A stretch of 64,000 nt of DNA from Agathobaculum massiliense (GCF_900291975.1 NZ_OMPN01000001.1:3019501-3083500), one strand, 5' to 3'; numbered from the stretch's first letter, positions 34,586 to 43,523 are shown. The notes: generated by a model not told the origin, from the letters alone. Made by a program: numbers and translations.

Positions 34586-36057
34586 TTTATACGCTGGAGG
34601 GACACGCGCTCAAGCATGCGGTGGAGGAAATGCTGTTCCATCTGCTCCCCACGGCGGCGCTTGCGCGGGCGGATGCCGTGGATGCGGCGGACGGGACGGG
34701 GGACTATTGCCGGAGCGTCCTGACCGAAGTGGACGGCAGGGCGCGGGCTTGCGCCGACGTCCGCATCGGCGGCGTAACGCGTCGCAGCGAGCGGTGCGCG
34801 TCGGTTCAGGGGCTTGCGCCGCTTGCTTATAAACGCACGGTCACCGAGCTGGTCAAGACGACCGTGTACGAGGCTGTGGTGCCGTCGCTTGCCCAGCCGC
34901 CCGTATGGGGCAGCCTGACCGGCGTGCGCCCCGCCAAGCTCGCGCGCGGGCTGATCGAGCGGGGGATGGCGCGCGGCGAGGTGGCAGAGTACCTGCGGGA
35001 GCACTTCCATGTTTCGCCGGAGCGCACGGCGCTGACCATACGCGCGGCCGCAACGGCGATAGAGATGGATAAGCGGATGGGCGAAAAGGATATTTCCCTT
35101 TATGTCGGTATTCCGTTTTGCCCGTCGCGGTGCTATTACTGCTCGTTTGTATCTTCCGCGACCGCGCAGTCCGGCCACCTGATCGAGCCGTACCTGGAAA
35201 CGCTGTGCCATGAGATCAGAGAGACCGCCGCGCTGGTGCGCGAGGCGGGCCGGCGGGTGCAGAGCGTGTATATCGGCGGCGGCACGCCGACCACGCTGGA
35301 CGAGAACCAGCTCTCGCGCCTGCTTGACACACTTGAACAAAGCTTTGATTTTTCCGGACTTTGTGAATATACTGTGGAAGCGGGGCGTCCGGATACGATC
35401 ACACCGGGCAAGCTGCGCGTGTTGCGCGCGGCGGGCGTGGGACGGGTCAGCATCAACCCGCAGTCCATGGACGACGCGGTGCTGGCCGCGATCGGGCGCA
35501 GGCACGTGGCGTGCGATGTGCTGCGCGCCTATGACGAGGCGCGGCGGGCGGGCTTTGCTGGCATCAACATGGATGTGATCGCGGGGCTGTCCGGCGATAC
35601 GCCGGACAGCTTCGCCCGAACGGTGGATACCTTGATCGGCCTTGCGCCGGAGAATATCACGGTACATACGCTGGCCATCAAGCGAGGGGCGGATCTGACG
35701 GATAAGCAGGCCGCCGCCGCGCAGCGCGAGGCGGTGGCGCGTATGCTGGACGGCGCCTCGCGCGCGCTGCAGGGCGCGGGCTACGGCCCGTATTACCTGT
35801 ACCGGCAGAAATTCACCACCGGCGGCTTTGAGAATGTCGGCTGGTGTCGGCCGGGGACCGAATGCTTCTACAATGTGGCCATGATGGAGGAGCTGCAAAC
35901 CATTTTGTCGCTCGGCGCGGGCGGCGTTTCCAAGCGCGTCGAGCGGGACACGGGCTGGATCGAGCGAACGAACAACCCCAAGTATCCGCTCGAATACATT
36001 CGGGCGGCGGACCGGCTCGCCGGTGGTAAGCGTAAATTGCTTTTCCCAAAGCAGTAA
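34582..36057 (+). CDS. hemZ: Oxygen-independent coproporphyrinogen dehydrogenase-like HemZ
   Basis: 491 residues. A non-catalytic N-terminal ~165 residues is followed by a radical SAM domain with 'FCPSRCYYCSFV' (CxxxCxxC, ~180), 'YIGGGTPTTL' and 'CEYTVEAGRPDTI', and the C-terminal 'YYLYRQKFTTGGFENVGW'. HemZ is related to HemN but its function in haem synthesis is debated. Overlaps the MBL gene. Confidence 0.93.
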   Translation: MIYTLEGHALKHAVEEMLFHLLPTAALARADAVDAADGTGDYCRSVLTEVDGRARACADVRIGGVTRRSERCASVQGLAPLAYKRTVTELVKTTVYEAVVPSLAQPPVWGSLTGVRPAKLARGLIERGMARGEVAEYLREHFHVSPERTALTIRAAATAIEMDKRMGEKDISLYVGIPFCPSRCYYCSFVSSATAQSGHLIEPYLETLCHEIRETAALVREAGRRVQSVYIGGGTPTTLDENQLSRLLDTLEQSFDFSGLCEYTVEAGRPDTITPGKLRVLRAAGVGRVSINPQSMDDAVLAAIGRRHVACDVLRAYDEARRAGFAGINMDVIAGLSGDTPDSFARTVDTLIGLAPENITVHTLAIKRGADLTDKQAAAAQREAVARMLDGASRALQGAGYGPYYLYRQKFTTGGFENVGWCRPGTECFYNVAMMEELQTILSLGAGGVSKRVERDTGWIERTNNPKYPLEYIRAADRLAGGKRKLLFPKQ

Positions 36058-36071
36058 GGAGGAACACGGCT

Positions 36072-36995
36072 ATGGCGGAATACACACTCAAATATATCAA
36101 CCACCGCGCGCGGTACGATGCGGCCGACTTTATCGCGGAATGTGAACGGACGTACCATGCGCAGGTGGATCAGGTGGCGGAGGAAATCGCGGAAAACAGC
36201 CGTCAGAAGCCGATCGTGCTGATCAACGGCCCCTCCTCGTCCGGAAAGACCACGACCAACGACCGGATCGGCCGCGCGCTGGAAAAACGCGGCATCCATG
36301 CGGAGATGATCTCGATGGACGATTATTACCGCACGGTCGGCAGCTATGACATCCCGCCGGACACGGAAAACGGCGTGCCTGACCTGGAAAGTCCGGAATG
36401 TATGGATCTGCCGCTGCTGAGCCAGCATTTGACCCAGCTGGTCGCAGGAGAGGAAATCGACCTGCCCCGTTTTGATTTTGAAACGCGTACTTCAATCCCG
36501 CACGCGCGTTCGCTGCGTCTGGATCCGGACGAGGTCGTGCTGATCGAGGGGATCCACTCGTTCAATCCGGTCATCATGGGGGATCTCGCGCACGCGGCGA
36601 CCGGCGTTTACCTGTCCGTGGCAAGCGCGGTCGTCCCCAAGGAGGGGGCGCGGGTCGAGCCGTATATGCTCCGCTTCCTGCGGCGGGCCATGCGGGACAG
36701 CCTGTTCCGCAATTCGCCAGTCGAGGACACGCTGCGCCAGTGGAACTCAGTGCGGCGCGGAGAAAAGCTGTATATCGCGCCGCATCGCGGGCAGGCCAAC
36801 CTGACGGTGGACACCTTCCTGCCGTATGAGCTCAATATACTCATGCAGTATTTGGCGCCCAAGCTCCGCCTGCATCGGGAGGAGCTTGGCAGGGCGGGTC
36901 TCGTGCCGGTCGGCGCGGTGCTTGATCAGGTAGCGCCGATCGATTATACGGATTTTATCCCCGAGGATTCGGTATTGCACGAGTTTATTGGGTAA
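36072..36995 (+). CDS. Uridine kinase-like nucleoside kinase
   Basis: 307 residues. P-loop 'GPSSSGKTTTNDRIG' (~53-67), 'MISMDDYYR' and 'VVLIEGIHSFNP' match the PRK/uridine kinase family found in Clostridia, where an N-terminal extension replaces the ThrRS-like domain of longer homologues. It likely phosphorylates a nucleoside. AAGGAGG is upstream; 15 bp after hemZ. Confidence 0.88.
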   Translation: MAEYTLKYINHRARYDAADFIAECERTYHAQVDQVAEEIAENSRQKPIVLINGPSSSGKTTTNDRIGRALEKRGIHAEMISMDDYYRTVGSYDIPPDTENGVPDLESPECMDLPLLSQHLTQLVAGEEIDLPRFDFETRTSIPHARSLRLDPDEVVLIEGIHSFNPVIMGDLAHAATGVYLSVASAVVPKEGARVEPYMLRFLRRAMRDSLFRNSPVEDTLRQWNSVRRGEKLYIAPHRGQANLTVDTFLPYELNILMQYLAPKLRLHREELGRAGLVPVGAVLDQVAPIDYTDFIPEDSVLHEFIG

Positions 36996-37008
36996 AATAC
37001 AGGCGCGC

Positions 37009-37037
37009 TTGCTTTTTATAGGGCTATGCAGTATAAT
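37009..37037 (+). promoter_or_regulatory. Promoter before 37088 gene
   Basis: TTGCTT (37009-37014), 17 bp, TATAAT (37032-37037). Confidence 0.7.
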
Positions 37038-37087
37038 AAAATGCAATATAGCGGGGCGGACAGTCCCGTTGGAAGGAGCGAGGACCC

Positions 37088-37480
37088 ATGGATGCAAAAA
37101 TGCAGACGTTTTTGGAAAAGGTCAAGGTAATGGCGGATAAGACCGGCAAAGCGGCTGGCCGCGCGGCGGATGCCGCCGGAAAGAAAGCGACCGAGCTTGC
37201 CAGCGCGACGCGGATCAACCTCCAGATTTTTGATCTGAATACCGAATGCGAGGTGCTGTTCAAAGAGATCGGCAGAATGGTGTATGAGCTGCATCGGGGA
37301 ACAGAGGTCTCTAACGAGGAAATGGATCAGAAGATCGATTTGGTGGATGAGAAGCAGGCCAGGATCGCCGCGCTGCGCGAGGAGCTTGCAGGCATGAAGT
37401 CGGTCGTGACCTGCCCGCACTGCGGGCGTCCGTGCAGCAGGGAGGATGCGTTTTGCTCCGGCTGCGGCGGCGCGCTGTGA
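37088..37480 (+). CDS. Coiled-coil protein with C-terminal zinc ribbon
   Basis: 130 residues: an Ala/Lys-rich helical N-terminus, a coiled coil ('VDEKQARIAALREELAGMK') and a zinc ribbon (CPHCGRPC ... FCSGCGGAL, two CxxC pairs). Seen in many Clostridia as a hypothetical protein; the ribbon suggests binding to nucleic acid or a partner protein. It precedes the flippase gene by 62 bp and has its own promoter. Confidence 0.8.
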   Translation: MDAKMQTFLEKVKVMADKTGKAAGRAADAAGKKATELASATRINLQIFDLNTECEVLFKEIGRMVYELHRGTEVSNEEMDQKIDLVDEKQARIAALREELAGMKSVVTCPHCGRPCSREDAFCSGCGGAL

Positions 37481-37542
37481 GCGCATATTTTAGAGCGCCC
37501 TGCCATACCGTACAATAAGAAAAGACAAAGGGCGTGTAGCGT

Positions 37543-39168
37543 TTGCAGCGAAAAAAACAGAATTTTGTGCAGGGCGCGGTCATCCTGATGGCGGCGAGCC
37601 TGATCGTCAAGGTGATCGGCGCGTTTTTCCAGATACCGCTCCAAAACCTGATCGGCGGGGAGGAATCCCCAGCGTTTGGCATGTTCAGCGCGGCTTACCG
37701 GATATACACCGCGATGCTGATGATTTCGACGGTCGGCCTGCCGGCGGCTCTGTCCAAGATGGTGGCGGAGGCTACGGCCTGCGGGCGCGAGCATGAGGTG
37801 CGGCGTATCGTTCGCGTCGCGGGTAGCATTTTTGTGCCGGTCGGCGCGCTGTGTTCGGTCGCGCTGTTTTTTGGCGCGGGTACGTTTGCGGAATGGATCA
37901 AAAGCGCAGATGCGCGGCTTGCCGTTATGGCGATCGCGCCGAGCGTGCTGATGGTGGCCATCCTTTCCGTGTTTCGCGGTTATTACCAGGGGCGGTCCAA
38001 TATGGTGCCGACAGCGGTTTCCCAAGTCATTGAGGCGATGGGTAAGCTGTTTGTTGGCCTTGGCCTTGCCTACTATGCGATGGGGCAGGGCTACAGCGAT
38101 CCGGTGGTAGCGGCAATGACCGTGCTGGGCGTAACGCTGGGCGAGGTCGTGGCGGCGGCGTATATGCTGGCGCAGGCGGCGGTAACGCGCCGCAGAGCGA
38201 CGCCCGTGCGCATTTTGAACGATGCGGTGCGTCCTGCGGGGGAACTGGCGAAGGTTTTGCTTTCCCTGTCCATCCCCATTACGATCAGTTCGGCGGTCAT
38301 GAGCCTGACCGACCTGATCGACGTTGCGCTGATTTCCGCGCGGCTGCAAAGCCCAGCGGTGGGGATGACGGCCAAGCAGGCGATGGCGACCTACGGCATT
38401 TACACCGGCCAGGCCATCAATTTCTTCAACCTGCCGCAGACGCTGATCACGGCGCTGGCGGTCAGCGTGCTGCCGACGATTGCCAGCGCGCGCGCGGCGC
38501 AGAATTTTACCAAAGTGTCCAAAACGCTTTCCACTTCGCTGCGGCTGACCATGATCATCACTTTGCCGGCAGGCACAGGGTTCCTCGTTCTATCCGAGCC
38601 GATCCTGCGGCTGCTCTACCATTCGGGGACGGAAACCGGAGGCCGGCTGATGGCGATTTTAGGCTTTGCCGTACCCGCTGTGGCGCTGGTCGCGATCACA
38701 AACGCTACCCTGCAGGCGTTCGGGCGGATTGACCTGCCGCTGGTTTCGATGTTCCTCGGCGCGCTGGTCAAAATGTTCGGGGATTATTATCTGATCGGGG
38801 ATCCGCGGTTCGGTATCGCGGGAGCGCCGATCAGTACGGCCGTGTGCTACTGGCTGATTGCGCTGCTGAATCTGTTCCACATCGCAAGGCTGTCCCATGC
38901 GCTGCCCCCGCTGGGCAAAACCGTGGGCAGGCCGCTTGCCGCAACGGCTGGCATGGGGGCGGCGACTTATATCTGCTTTACCGTGCTGACGCGGGCGCTT
39001 GGCGCGGCGCCGGGTTCGGCAGTGGATAAGCTGAGCACGCTCGTGTCGATCCTTGTAGCGGTGGCGGTATACGGCGTTTTGCTGCTGGCGTTGCACGCGG
39101 TTGACCGCGAGGATGTGCAGCTTCTGCCAAAAGGGGAAAAAATTGCCAACCTTTTGCGTTTAAAATGA
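37543..39168 (+). CDS. SpoVB/MurJ-like polysaccharide flippase
   Basis: 541 residues with about 14 membrane segments of the MOP/MVF fold ('GAVILMAASLIVKVIGAFFQIPL', 'GEESPAFGMFSAAYRIYTAML'). The TTG start has AAAGGGCG upstream. Its place before mazG corresponds to yabM in Bacillus. It likely flips a lipid-linked wall or cortex precursor; lipid II itself cannot be excluded. Confidence 0.9.
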   Translation: MQRKKQNFVQGAVILMAASLIVKVIGAFFQIPLQNLIGGEESPAFGMFSAAYRIYTAMLMISTVGLPAALSKMVAEATACGREHEVRRIVRVAGSIFVPVGALCSVALFFGAGTFAEWIKSADARLAVMAIAPSVLMVAILSVFRGYYQGRSNMVPTAVSQVIEAMGKLFVGLGLAYYAMGQGYSDPVVAAMTVLGVTLGEVVAAAYMLAQAAVTRRRATPVRILNDAVRPAGELAKVLLSLSIPITISSAVMSLTDLIDVALISARLQSPAVGMTAKQAMATYGIYTGQAINFFNLPQTLITALAVSVLPTIASARAAQNFTKVSKTLSTSLRLTMIITLPAGTGFLVLSEPILRLLYHSGTETGGRLMAILGFAVPAVALVAITNATLQAFGRIDLPLVSMFLGALVKMFGDYYLIGDPRFGIAGAPISTAVCYWLIALLNLFHIARLSHALPPLGKTVGRPLAATAGMGAATYICFTVLTRALGAAPGSAVDKLSTLVSILVAVAVYGVLLLALHAVDREDVQLLPKGEKIANLLRLK

Positions 39169-39183
39169 CAGGAAGTGTAGAAA

Positions 39184-39975
39184 ATGGTTGATTTTCAAAA
39201 GAAAGAGCAGTATAATTTTAACGATCTGTTGCGGATCATGGAAATACTCCGCGCGCCGGATGGATGCATGTGGGATCGGGAACAGGATCACCGGTCGATC
39301 CGCCGCAATTTTATTGAGGAGACCTATGAGGTCTGTGAGGCGATCGACGAGGAGGATACCGAACACCTGAAGGAAGAGCTGGGCGACGTATTGCTGCAGG
39401 TCGTTTTTCACACGCAGATGGAAAAGGAAAAGGGCGTGTTTGACATCAATGATGTGGCGGACGGCATCTGCAAAAAGCTGATTTACCGCCATCCGCATAT
39501 TTTCGGTGATGTCAAGGTGGGCTCCTCGGAGGAGATCCTGAGCAATTGGGACGACCTCAAGCGCAAGGAGAAGCACCAGGAAACCGATACCTCCGCGCTT
39601 GCCAGCGTGGCCAAAAGCCTGCCGGGTCTGATCCGCGCGGAAAAAATCCAGAAGAAGGCCGCTAAGGTGGGGTTCGACTGGGATGGGGCGGACGGAGCGC
39701 TGGAAAAGGTCGAGGAGGAGCTTGCCGAGGTGCGGCGGGCGCTCGCAGGCGACGGCGATATCGAGGAGGAACTGGGCGACCTGCTGTTCGCGGTCGTCAA
39801 TGTGGCGCGCCATAAAAAGGTGGACGCCGAGCGCGCGGTGGAAAAGACCTGCGACAAGTTCATCCATCGGTTCGGTTTTATGGAACGGCAGGCAAAAGAA
39901 GAGAACAAAGTGCTGTCCGACTTGTCGCTGGCAGAAATGGACTCGCTTTGGAATAGATCAAAAGAAAAGGTATAA
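39184..39975 (+). CDS. mazG: Nucleoside triphosphate pyrophosphohydrolase MazG
   Basis: 263 residues with two MazG repeats. 'EETYEVCEAIDEEDTEHLKEELGDVL' and 'VEEELAEVRRAL...EEELGDLLFAV' supply the EExxE/ExxD metal ligands. It cleaves non-canonical NTPs and, in E. coli, lowers ppGpp. The Bacillus counterpart YabN has an extra N-terminal methylase domain that is absent here. Confidence 0.95.
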   Translation: MVDFQKKEQYNFNDLLRIMEILRAPDGCMWDREQDHRSIRRNFIEETYEVCEAIDEEDTEHLKEELGDVLLQVVFHTQMEKEKGVFDINDVADGICKKLIYRHPHIFGDVKVGSSEEILSNWDDLKRKEKHQETDTSALASVAKSLPGLIRAEKIQKKAAKVGFDWDGADGALEKVEEELAEVRRALAGDGDIEEELGDLLFAVVNVARHKKVDAERAVEKTCDKFIHRFGFMERQAKEENKVLSDLSLAEMDSLWNRSKEKV

Positions 39976-39989
39976 ACGGAGGTATAAGC

Positions 39990-40268
39990 ATGAAAAAAAG
40001 CGAATTCGTCACGCTGGTTGCGGAAAAAACCGGCCTCTCCAAAAAGGATACAGAAAAGACGATCGACGCTGTCTTCGCCGCGATGGGCGATGTGATGGCG
40101 CAGGGAGATAAGCTGCAGATGAGCGGCTTCGGTACGTTTGAGACCAAGGTGCGCGCTGCGCGCACGGGTCACAACCCGCGCACCGGCGAGGCGATCGAAA
40201 TCGCGGCCGCGACCATTCCGGTATTCAAGCCCGGCAAGGCGCTCAAGGATAAGGTGGACACGAAGTAA
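39990..40268 (+). CDS. hup: HU-family DNA-binding protein
   Basis: 92 residues; 'MKKSEFVTLVAEKTGLSKKDTE' and 'GFGTFETKVRAARTGHNPRTGE' are HU signatures, with the DNA-inserting arm (NPRTGE). It compacts the nucleoid. It sits between mazG and rqcP, a slot that also occurs in other Clostridia but not in Bacillus. Confidence 0.96.
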   Translation: MKKSEFVTLVAEKTGLSKKDTEKTIDAVFAAMGDVMAQGDKLQMSGFGTFETKVRAARTGHNPRTGEAIEIAAATIPVFKPGKALKDKVDTK

Positions 40269-40270
40269 CC

Positions 40271-40513
40271 GTGAGGCTGGATAAATATCTCAAGGTTTCC
40301 CGACTGATCAAGCGCCGAACGGTAGCGAACGACGCCTGCGACGCGGCGCGGATCACAGTGAACGGCAAACCGGCAAAGGCATCCTACCAGGTGAAAACAG
40401 GCGATGTTATCGAGATTGCGTTCGGACAGCGCACGATGAAAGTCGAAGTACTCGAGATCGCGGAGCACGCGCTGAAAGCGGATGCGGCCGCGATGTATCG
40501 GGAAATCCCGTAA
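40271..40513 (+). CDS. rqcP: S4-domain ribosome quality-control protein RqcP
   Basis: 80 residues from GTG 40271, two bases after the hup stop. 'MRLDKYLKVSRLIKRRTVANDA' and 'ARITVNGKPAKASYQVKTGD' are the S4 fold of YabO/RqcP, which helps RqcH add alanine tails to stalled nascent chains on 50S subunits. Confidence 0.93.
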   Translation: MRLDKYLKVSRLIKRRTVANDACDAARITVNGKPAKASYQVKTGDVIEIAFGQRTMKVEVLEIAEHALKADAAAMYREIP

Positions 40514-40514
40514 T

Positions 40515-40561
40515 AAAAACATCCCGCCCCTTCATATAGTGAAGGGAGCGGGATGTTTTTT
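40515..40561 (+). terminator. Terminator after rqcP
   Basis: AAAAACATCCCGC with GCGGGATGTTTTT, with an inner CCCTTCA/TGAAGGG stem. The yab genes that follow therefore need their own or read-through transcription, as expected for sporulation genes. Confidence 0.85.
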
Positions 40562-40581
40562 ATGAGAGGGAGGGACTGCAT

Positions 40582-40866
40582 ATGGCAGCCGACGAACGCA
40601 ACAGGGAAATGCCGCATACCGTTATTCTGGAGGGCAGGGAGAAGCTTTCGATCTCCGGCGTGGTGGATGTGCAGAGCTTTGACGAGGACCAGGTATTGCT
40701 GGAGACCGTGCGCGGGATGCTGGTCGTGCGGGGGCAGGGCCTACATGTCGAGCGGTTGCAGCTGGAAGCAGGCGAGCTGATTGTGGAGGGCGAGGTTGGC
40801 TGCCTGGAATATGACGACAGCGTACAGCCGCGCGGCGGTTTTTTCAGCCGTCTGTTCGGCGGGTGA
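40582..40866 (+). CDS. yabP: Sporulation protein YabP
   Basis: 94 residues; 'HTVILEGREKLSISGVVDVQSFDEDQVLLETVRGMLVVRG' region fits the YabP/YqfC family. In Bacillus it is made in the mother cell under SigE and is needed for cortex formation with YabQ. yabQ follows after 7 bp. Confidence 0.92.
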   Translation: MAADERNREMPHTVILEGREKLSISGVVDVQSFDEDQVLLETVRGMLVVRGQGLHVERLQLEAGELIVEGEVGCLEYDDSVQPRGGFFSRLFGG

Positions 40867-40873
40867 ACGCGGC

Positions 40874-41329
40874 ATGACGGTACCGATGCAGGCACAGTTC
40901 CTGCTGGGGCTGCAAAGTATTTTACTGGGCGCGTCCCTGGGGCTTTTTTATGATATCCTGCGGGCGTTTCGGGTGTATTTCTCGGCCGGGCGCCTGGCTA
41001 CCGCATTGTATGACCTTGTGTTCTGGCTGGTCCTGCTGGCGGCTTTTTTCGAATTCAGCCTGGTTTTTGCGATGGGGCAGAGCCGCTGGTATGTACTTGC
41101 GGGGGCGTGCGTCGGCGCGGGAATTTATTTTTTTCTGCTCAGCGGGCTGGTGCAGGGGGCGCTGCGGCTTGTGCTGGATTTGGCCGCGCGGCTGTGCGGC
41201 CTGTTCGTCACAGCGGGGGAAAAGGCGCGCGGGCTTGCGGGTAAAGCTGGTTTACCGGAAAAAATTCGCTCTTTTACAAAAAAGTTTGCGAAACCCTCTT
41301 CCATTTTTCGCAGGAAAGGTATAAAATAA
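40874..41329 (+). CDS. yabQ: Spore cortex biosynthesis protein YabQ
   Basis: 151 residues from ATG 40874. Three to four membrane helices ('LLGLQSILLGASLGLFYDILRAF', 'LYDLVFWLVLLAAFFEF') and a basic C-terminal tail match YabQ, an outer forespore membrane protein needed for the cortex. Upstream ribosome site is weak. Confidence 0.9.
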   Translation: MTVPMQAQFLLGLQSILLGASLGLFYDILRAFRVYFSAGRLATALYDLVFWLVLLAAFFEFSLVFAMGQSRWYVLAGACVGAGIYFFLLSGLVQGALRLVLDLAARLCGLFVTAGEKARGLAGKAGLPEKIRSFTKKFAKPSSIFRRKGIK

Positions 41330-41375
41330 AACTCGAATTAGTCTGGGCCAAGGGAAGATGGAGCGAGGTGTCCGA

Positions 41376-41657
41376 ATGTCCAAGCGCAAAGCGCCGGTCT
41401 GGGTCAAAATCCTGATGCTGGCCTTTTTGCTGTATGCCGTGGTGACAATCATCAGCCTGCATGCACAAATTGCGGATAAACGTGCGGAGCTGGATTCGCT
41501 CAATATGCGTGTCGAGGAATACGAGGCTGCAAATGAAGCGCTCCGGCAGGAGATGCAGAACGGCATTTCGGAAGCAGACATCAGCGAGATCGCCCGTACC
41601 GAGCTCAGCTATGCAGAACCGGGAGAACGTGTCTTTGTGGACACATCCAGCAGGTAA
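41376..41657 (+). CDS. divIC: Septum formation initiator DivIC/FtsB-like
   Basis: 93 residues from ATG 41376 (GAGCGAGGTG upstream). One membrane helix ('VKILMLAFLLYAVVTIISL') followed by a coiled coil and 'ISEADISEIARTELSYAEPGER', the typical DivIC end. It joins FtsL and DivIB in the divisome. The order rqcP-yabP-yabQ-divIC-S1 is that of Bacillus. Confidence 0.92.
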   Translation: MSKRKAPVWVKILMLAFLLYAVVTIISLHAQIADKRAELDSLNMRVEEYEAANEALRQEMQNGISEADISEIARTELSYAEPGERVFVDTSSR

Positions 41658-41691
41658 AAGGGAAACAAATAACGGAGGCAAAACAATTTAT

Positions 41692-42150
41692 ATGGATTTG
41701 GCAGTGGGAGCGATCGTAGAGGGTAAAGTGACCGGTATCACGAAGTTCGGCGCGTTTGTCGCCCTGCCCGAAGGGAAGTCGGGCAGGGTGCATATCTCCG
41801 AGGTTGCGGCGAGCTTTGTCAGCGACATCAAGGACTTTCTGCAGGAAGGCCAGCAGGTCAAGGTGAAAATCATTAATATCGACCAGGCGGGCCGCATCAA
41901 TTTGTCCATCAAAAAGGCACAGCCGCAGGAGTCACGTCCGGAACGCGCCGGCGGCGCCGCGCCACGGCAGCCGCGGTTCCAGCAGCGTTCCAGCCAGGCG
42001 CCGCGCGGCAGAACGCCGCAGCCGCCCAAGGACCCCGCGACCATGAGCTTTGAGGATAAGCTCAAGGCGTTCATGTCCGACAGCGAGAGCCGGCAGGCCG
42101 ACGTGCGCCATGCGACCGACCGCAAAAACGGATCGCGCCGCCGCCGATAA
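41692..42150 (+). CDS. yabR: S1-domain RNA-binding protein (YabR-like)
   Basis: 152 residues. The S1 domain covers ~1-75 ('GAIVEGKVTGITKFGAFVALPEG', 'GQQVKVKIINID'), followed by an Arg/Pro/Gln-rich disordered tail. ACGGAGG lies upstream. YabR is a general-stress-related ribosome-binding protein in Bacillus. spoIIE, which follows in Bacillus, is absent here. Confidence 0.92.
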   Translation: MDLAVGAIVEGKVTGITKFGAFVALPEGKSGRVHISEVAASFVSDIKDFLQEGQQVKVKIINIDQAGRINLSIKKAQPQESRPERAGGAAPRQPRFQQRSSQAPRGRTPQPPKDPATMSFEDKLKAFMSDSESRQADVRHATDRKNGSRRRR

Positions 42151-42156
42151 ACACAT

Positions 42157-42187
42157 AAAACCGAGGGCGACCTCGGTTTTGTTTTTA
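42157..42187 (+). terminator. Terminator after the S1 gene
   Basis: AAAACCGAGG/CCTCGGTTTT stem with GCGA tetraloop and T-run. Confidence 0.9.
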
Positions 42188-42198
42188 TTCCGCAGGGT

Positions 42199-42289
42199 AA
42201 AAAAACGCGCCCTTTCCTGCGAAAGGGCGCCAAAAGTAGGATTGTGGGGATAAAGATATGAACGGTGCATGGCAGTTCTCTCAACTGCC
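42199..42289 (-). ncRNA. Candidate small RNA, about 91 nt
   Basis: On the minus strand a consensus promoter is followed by a 5' hairpin (ATGGCAGTT/AACTGCCAT), an unpaired pyrimidine-rich stretch that includes UAUCCCCACA, and a perfect 10-bp terminator (GCGCCCTTTC/GAAAGGGCGC) with seven U. No ORF fits. This is the architecture of trans-acting Firmicute sRNAs such as RoxS/RsaE, which pair through C-rich loops with ribosome sites. Family identity is not claimed. Confidence 0.65.
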
Positions 42290-42295
42290 ATAATC

Positions 42296-42324
42296 AATAT
42301 AGCATAATTTACAATAAATGTCAA
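42296..42324 (-). promoter_or_regulatory. Promoter of the candidate small RNA
   Basis: On the minus strand TTGACA (42319-42324) and TATATT (42296-42301) are exactly 17 bp apart. Confidence 0.75.
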
Positions 42325-42350
42325 TTGCTTTTTTGAGGGAAAGGACGGAA

Positions 42351-43523
42351 ATGGAAGAAATACTTCTGAAAAACTGCACGTTTCTGACGATGGATGAATC
42401 GAATCCGCGTTTTTTCGGATGGATTTGGATGAAAAACGGGAAGATTGTGTCGATGGGAACGGATGAGCCGCCCGCCTGCGGTCAGGTGGTTGACGGGCGC
42501 GGCGGCGTGGTGACGCCCGGTCTGATCGACATTCATTCCCACCTCGGTCTGTATGAAGACGGGCTGGGCTTTGAGGGCGCGGACGGGAACGAGGATACCG
42601 ACCCCGTTACGCCGCACCTGCGCGCGATCGATGGGGTAAACCCATTGGACCGTGGCTTCCGCGAAGCTGTCGAGGCGGGGGTGACAACGGTCGCGGTCAG
42701 CCCAGGCAGCGCCAACCCGATCGGCGGGCAGATCGCGCTGCTCAAGACGGCCGGCCGGCGCATCGACGATATGGTGCTCAAAGCGCCGCTCGCGATCAAG
42801 TTTGCGCTGGGTGAGAACCCCAAGGCGGTCTATCACGACAAGGATGAAGCGCCGGTTACCCGCATGGCGACCGCGGCGCTCATCCGCGAGCAGCTTTACA
42901 AAGCAAGGGAATACCTGTTGCGGATGGAGCGCGCGGAAAAAGAGCCGGAGGAGGACAAGCCGGACTACGATATCAAGCTGGAGGCGTTGCTGCCGCTGCT
43001 GCGGGGCGAAGCGGAGGCGCACTTCCATGCGCACCGCGCGGACGATATTTTTACCGCGCTGCGGATTGCCGGGGAGTTCGGCCTGAAAGCCGTGATTATC
43101 CACGGTACGGAGGCGCATCTGGTCGCCGACCTTTTGGCAGGGGAGCAGGTGCCGGTCGTTTGCGGGCCGTATATGACCGACCGCTCCAAGCCCGAGCTCA
43201 GGAACCTGACGGACGAGGCGCCGGCCCTGCTGTGCAGGGCGGGGATTGAGACTGCGATTACCGTGGACCATCCCGAGATACCTCTCCGCCTGCTGCCCGT
43301 GGCGCTGTTGCTGGCTGTGCGGGAGGGGATGGACAGGACGGACGCGCTCCGCGCGGTGACAACCGTTCCGGCGCGCATTGCGGGCATGGAGCAACGGATC
43401 GGAATGCTCCGCACGGGGATGGACGCGGACTGCGTCCTGTGGAGCGGGGAACCGCTGGATTTTACAAGCCAGGTGCAGGCCGTGTTCATCAACGGCGCGC
43501 CGGAATACAGGAGGACGGTATGA
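42351..43523 (+). CDS. Amidohydrolase, imidazolonepropionase-like
   Basis: 390 residues. 'GLIDIHSHLG' (HxH ligands ~60-66), 'HFHAHRADDI', 'VIIHGTEAH' and 'TVDHPEIP' outline a metal-dependent TIM-barrel amidohydrolase. Such proteins act on cyclic amides or similar; the substrate cannot be told. ATG 42351 has AAGGACGG upstream. Its stop overlaps the fumarase start (ATGA). Confidence 0.88.
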   Translation: MEEILLKNCTFLTMDESNPRFFGWIWMKNGKIVSMGTDEPPACGQVVDGRGGVVTPGLIDIHSHLGLYEDGLGFEGADGNEDTDPVTPHLRAIDGVNPLDRGFREAVEAGVTTVAVSPGSANPIGGQIALLKTAGRRIDDMVLKAPLAIKFALGENPKAVYHDKDEAPVTRMATAALIREQLYKAREYLLRMERAEKEPEEDKPDYDIKLEALLPLLRGEAEAHFHAHRADDIFTALRIAGEFGLKAVIIHGTEAHLVADLLAGEQVPVVCGPYMTDRSKPELRNLTDEAPALLCRAGIETAITVDHPEIPLRLLPVALLLAVREGMDRTDALRAVTTVPARIAGMEQRIGMLRTGMDADCVLWSGEPLDFTSQVQAVFINGAPEYRRTV

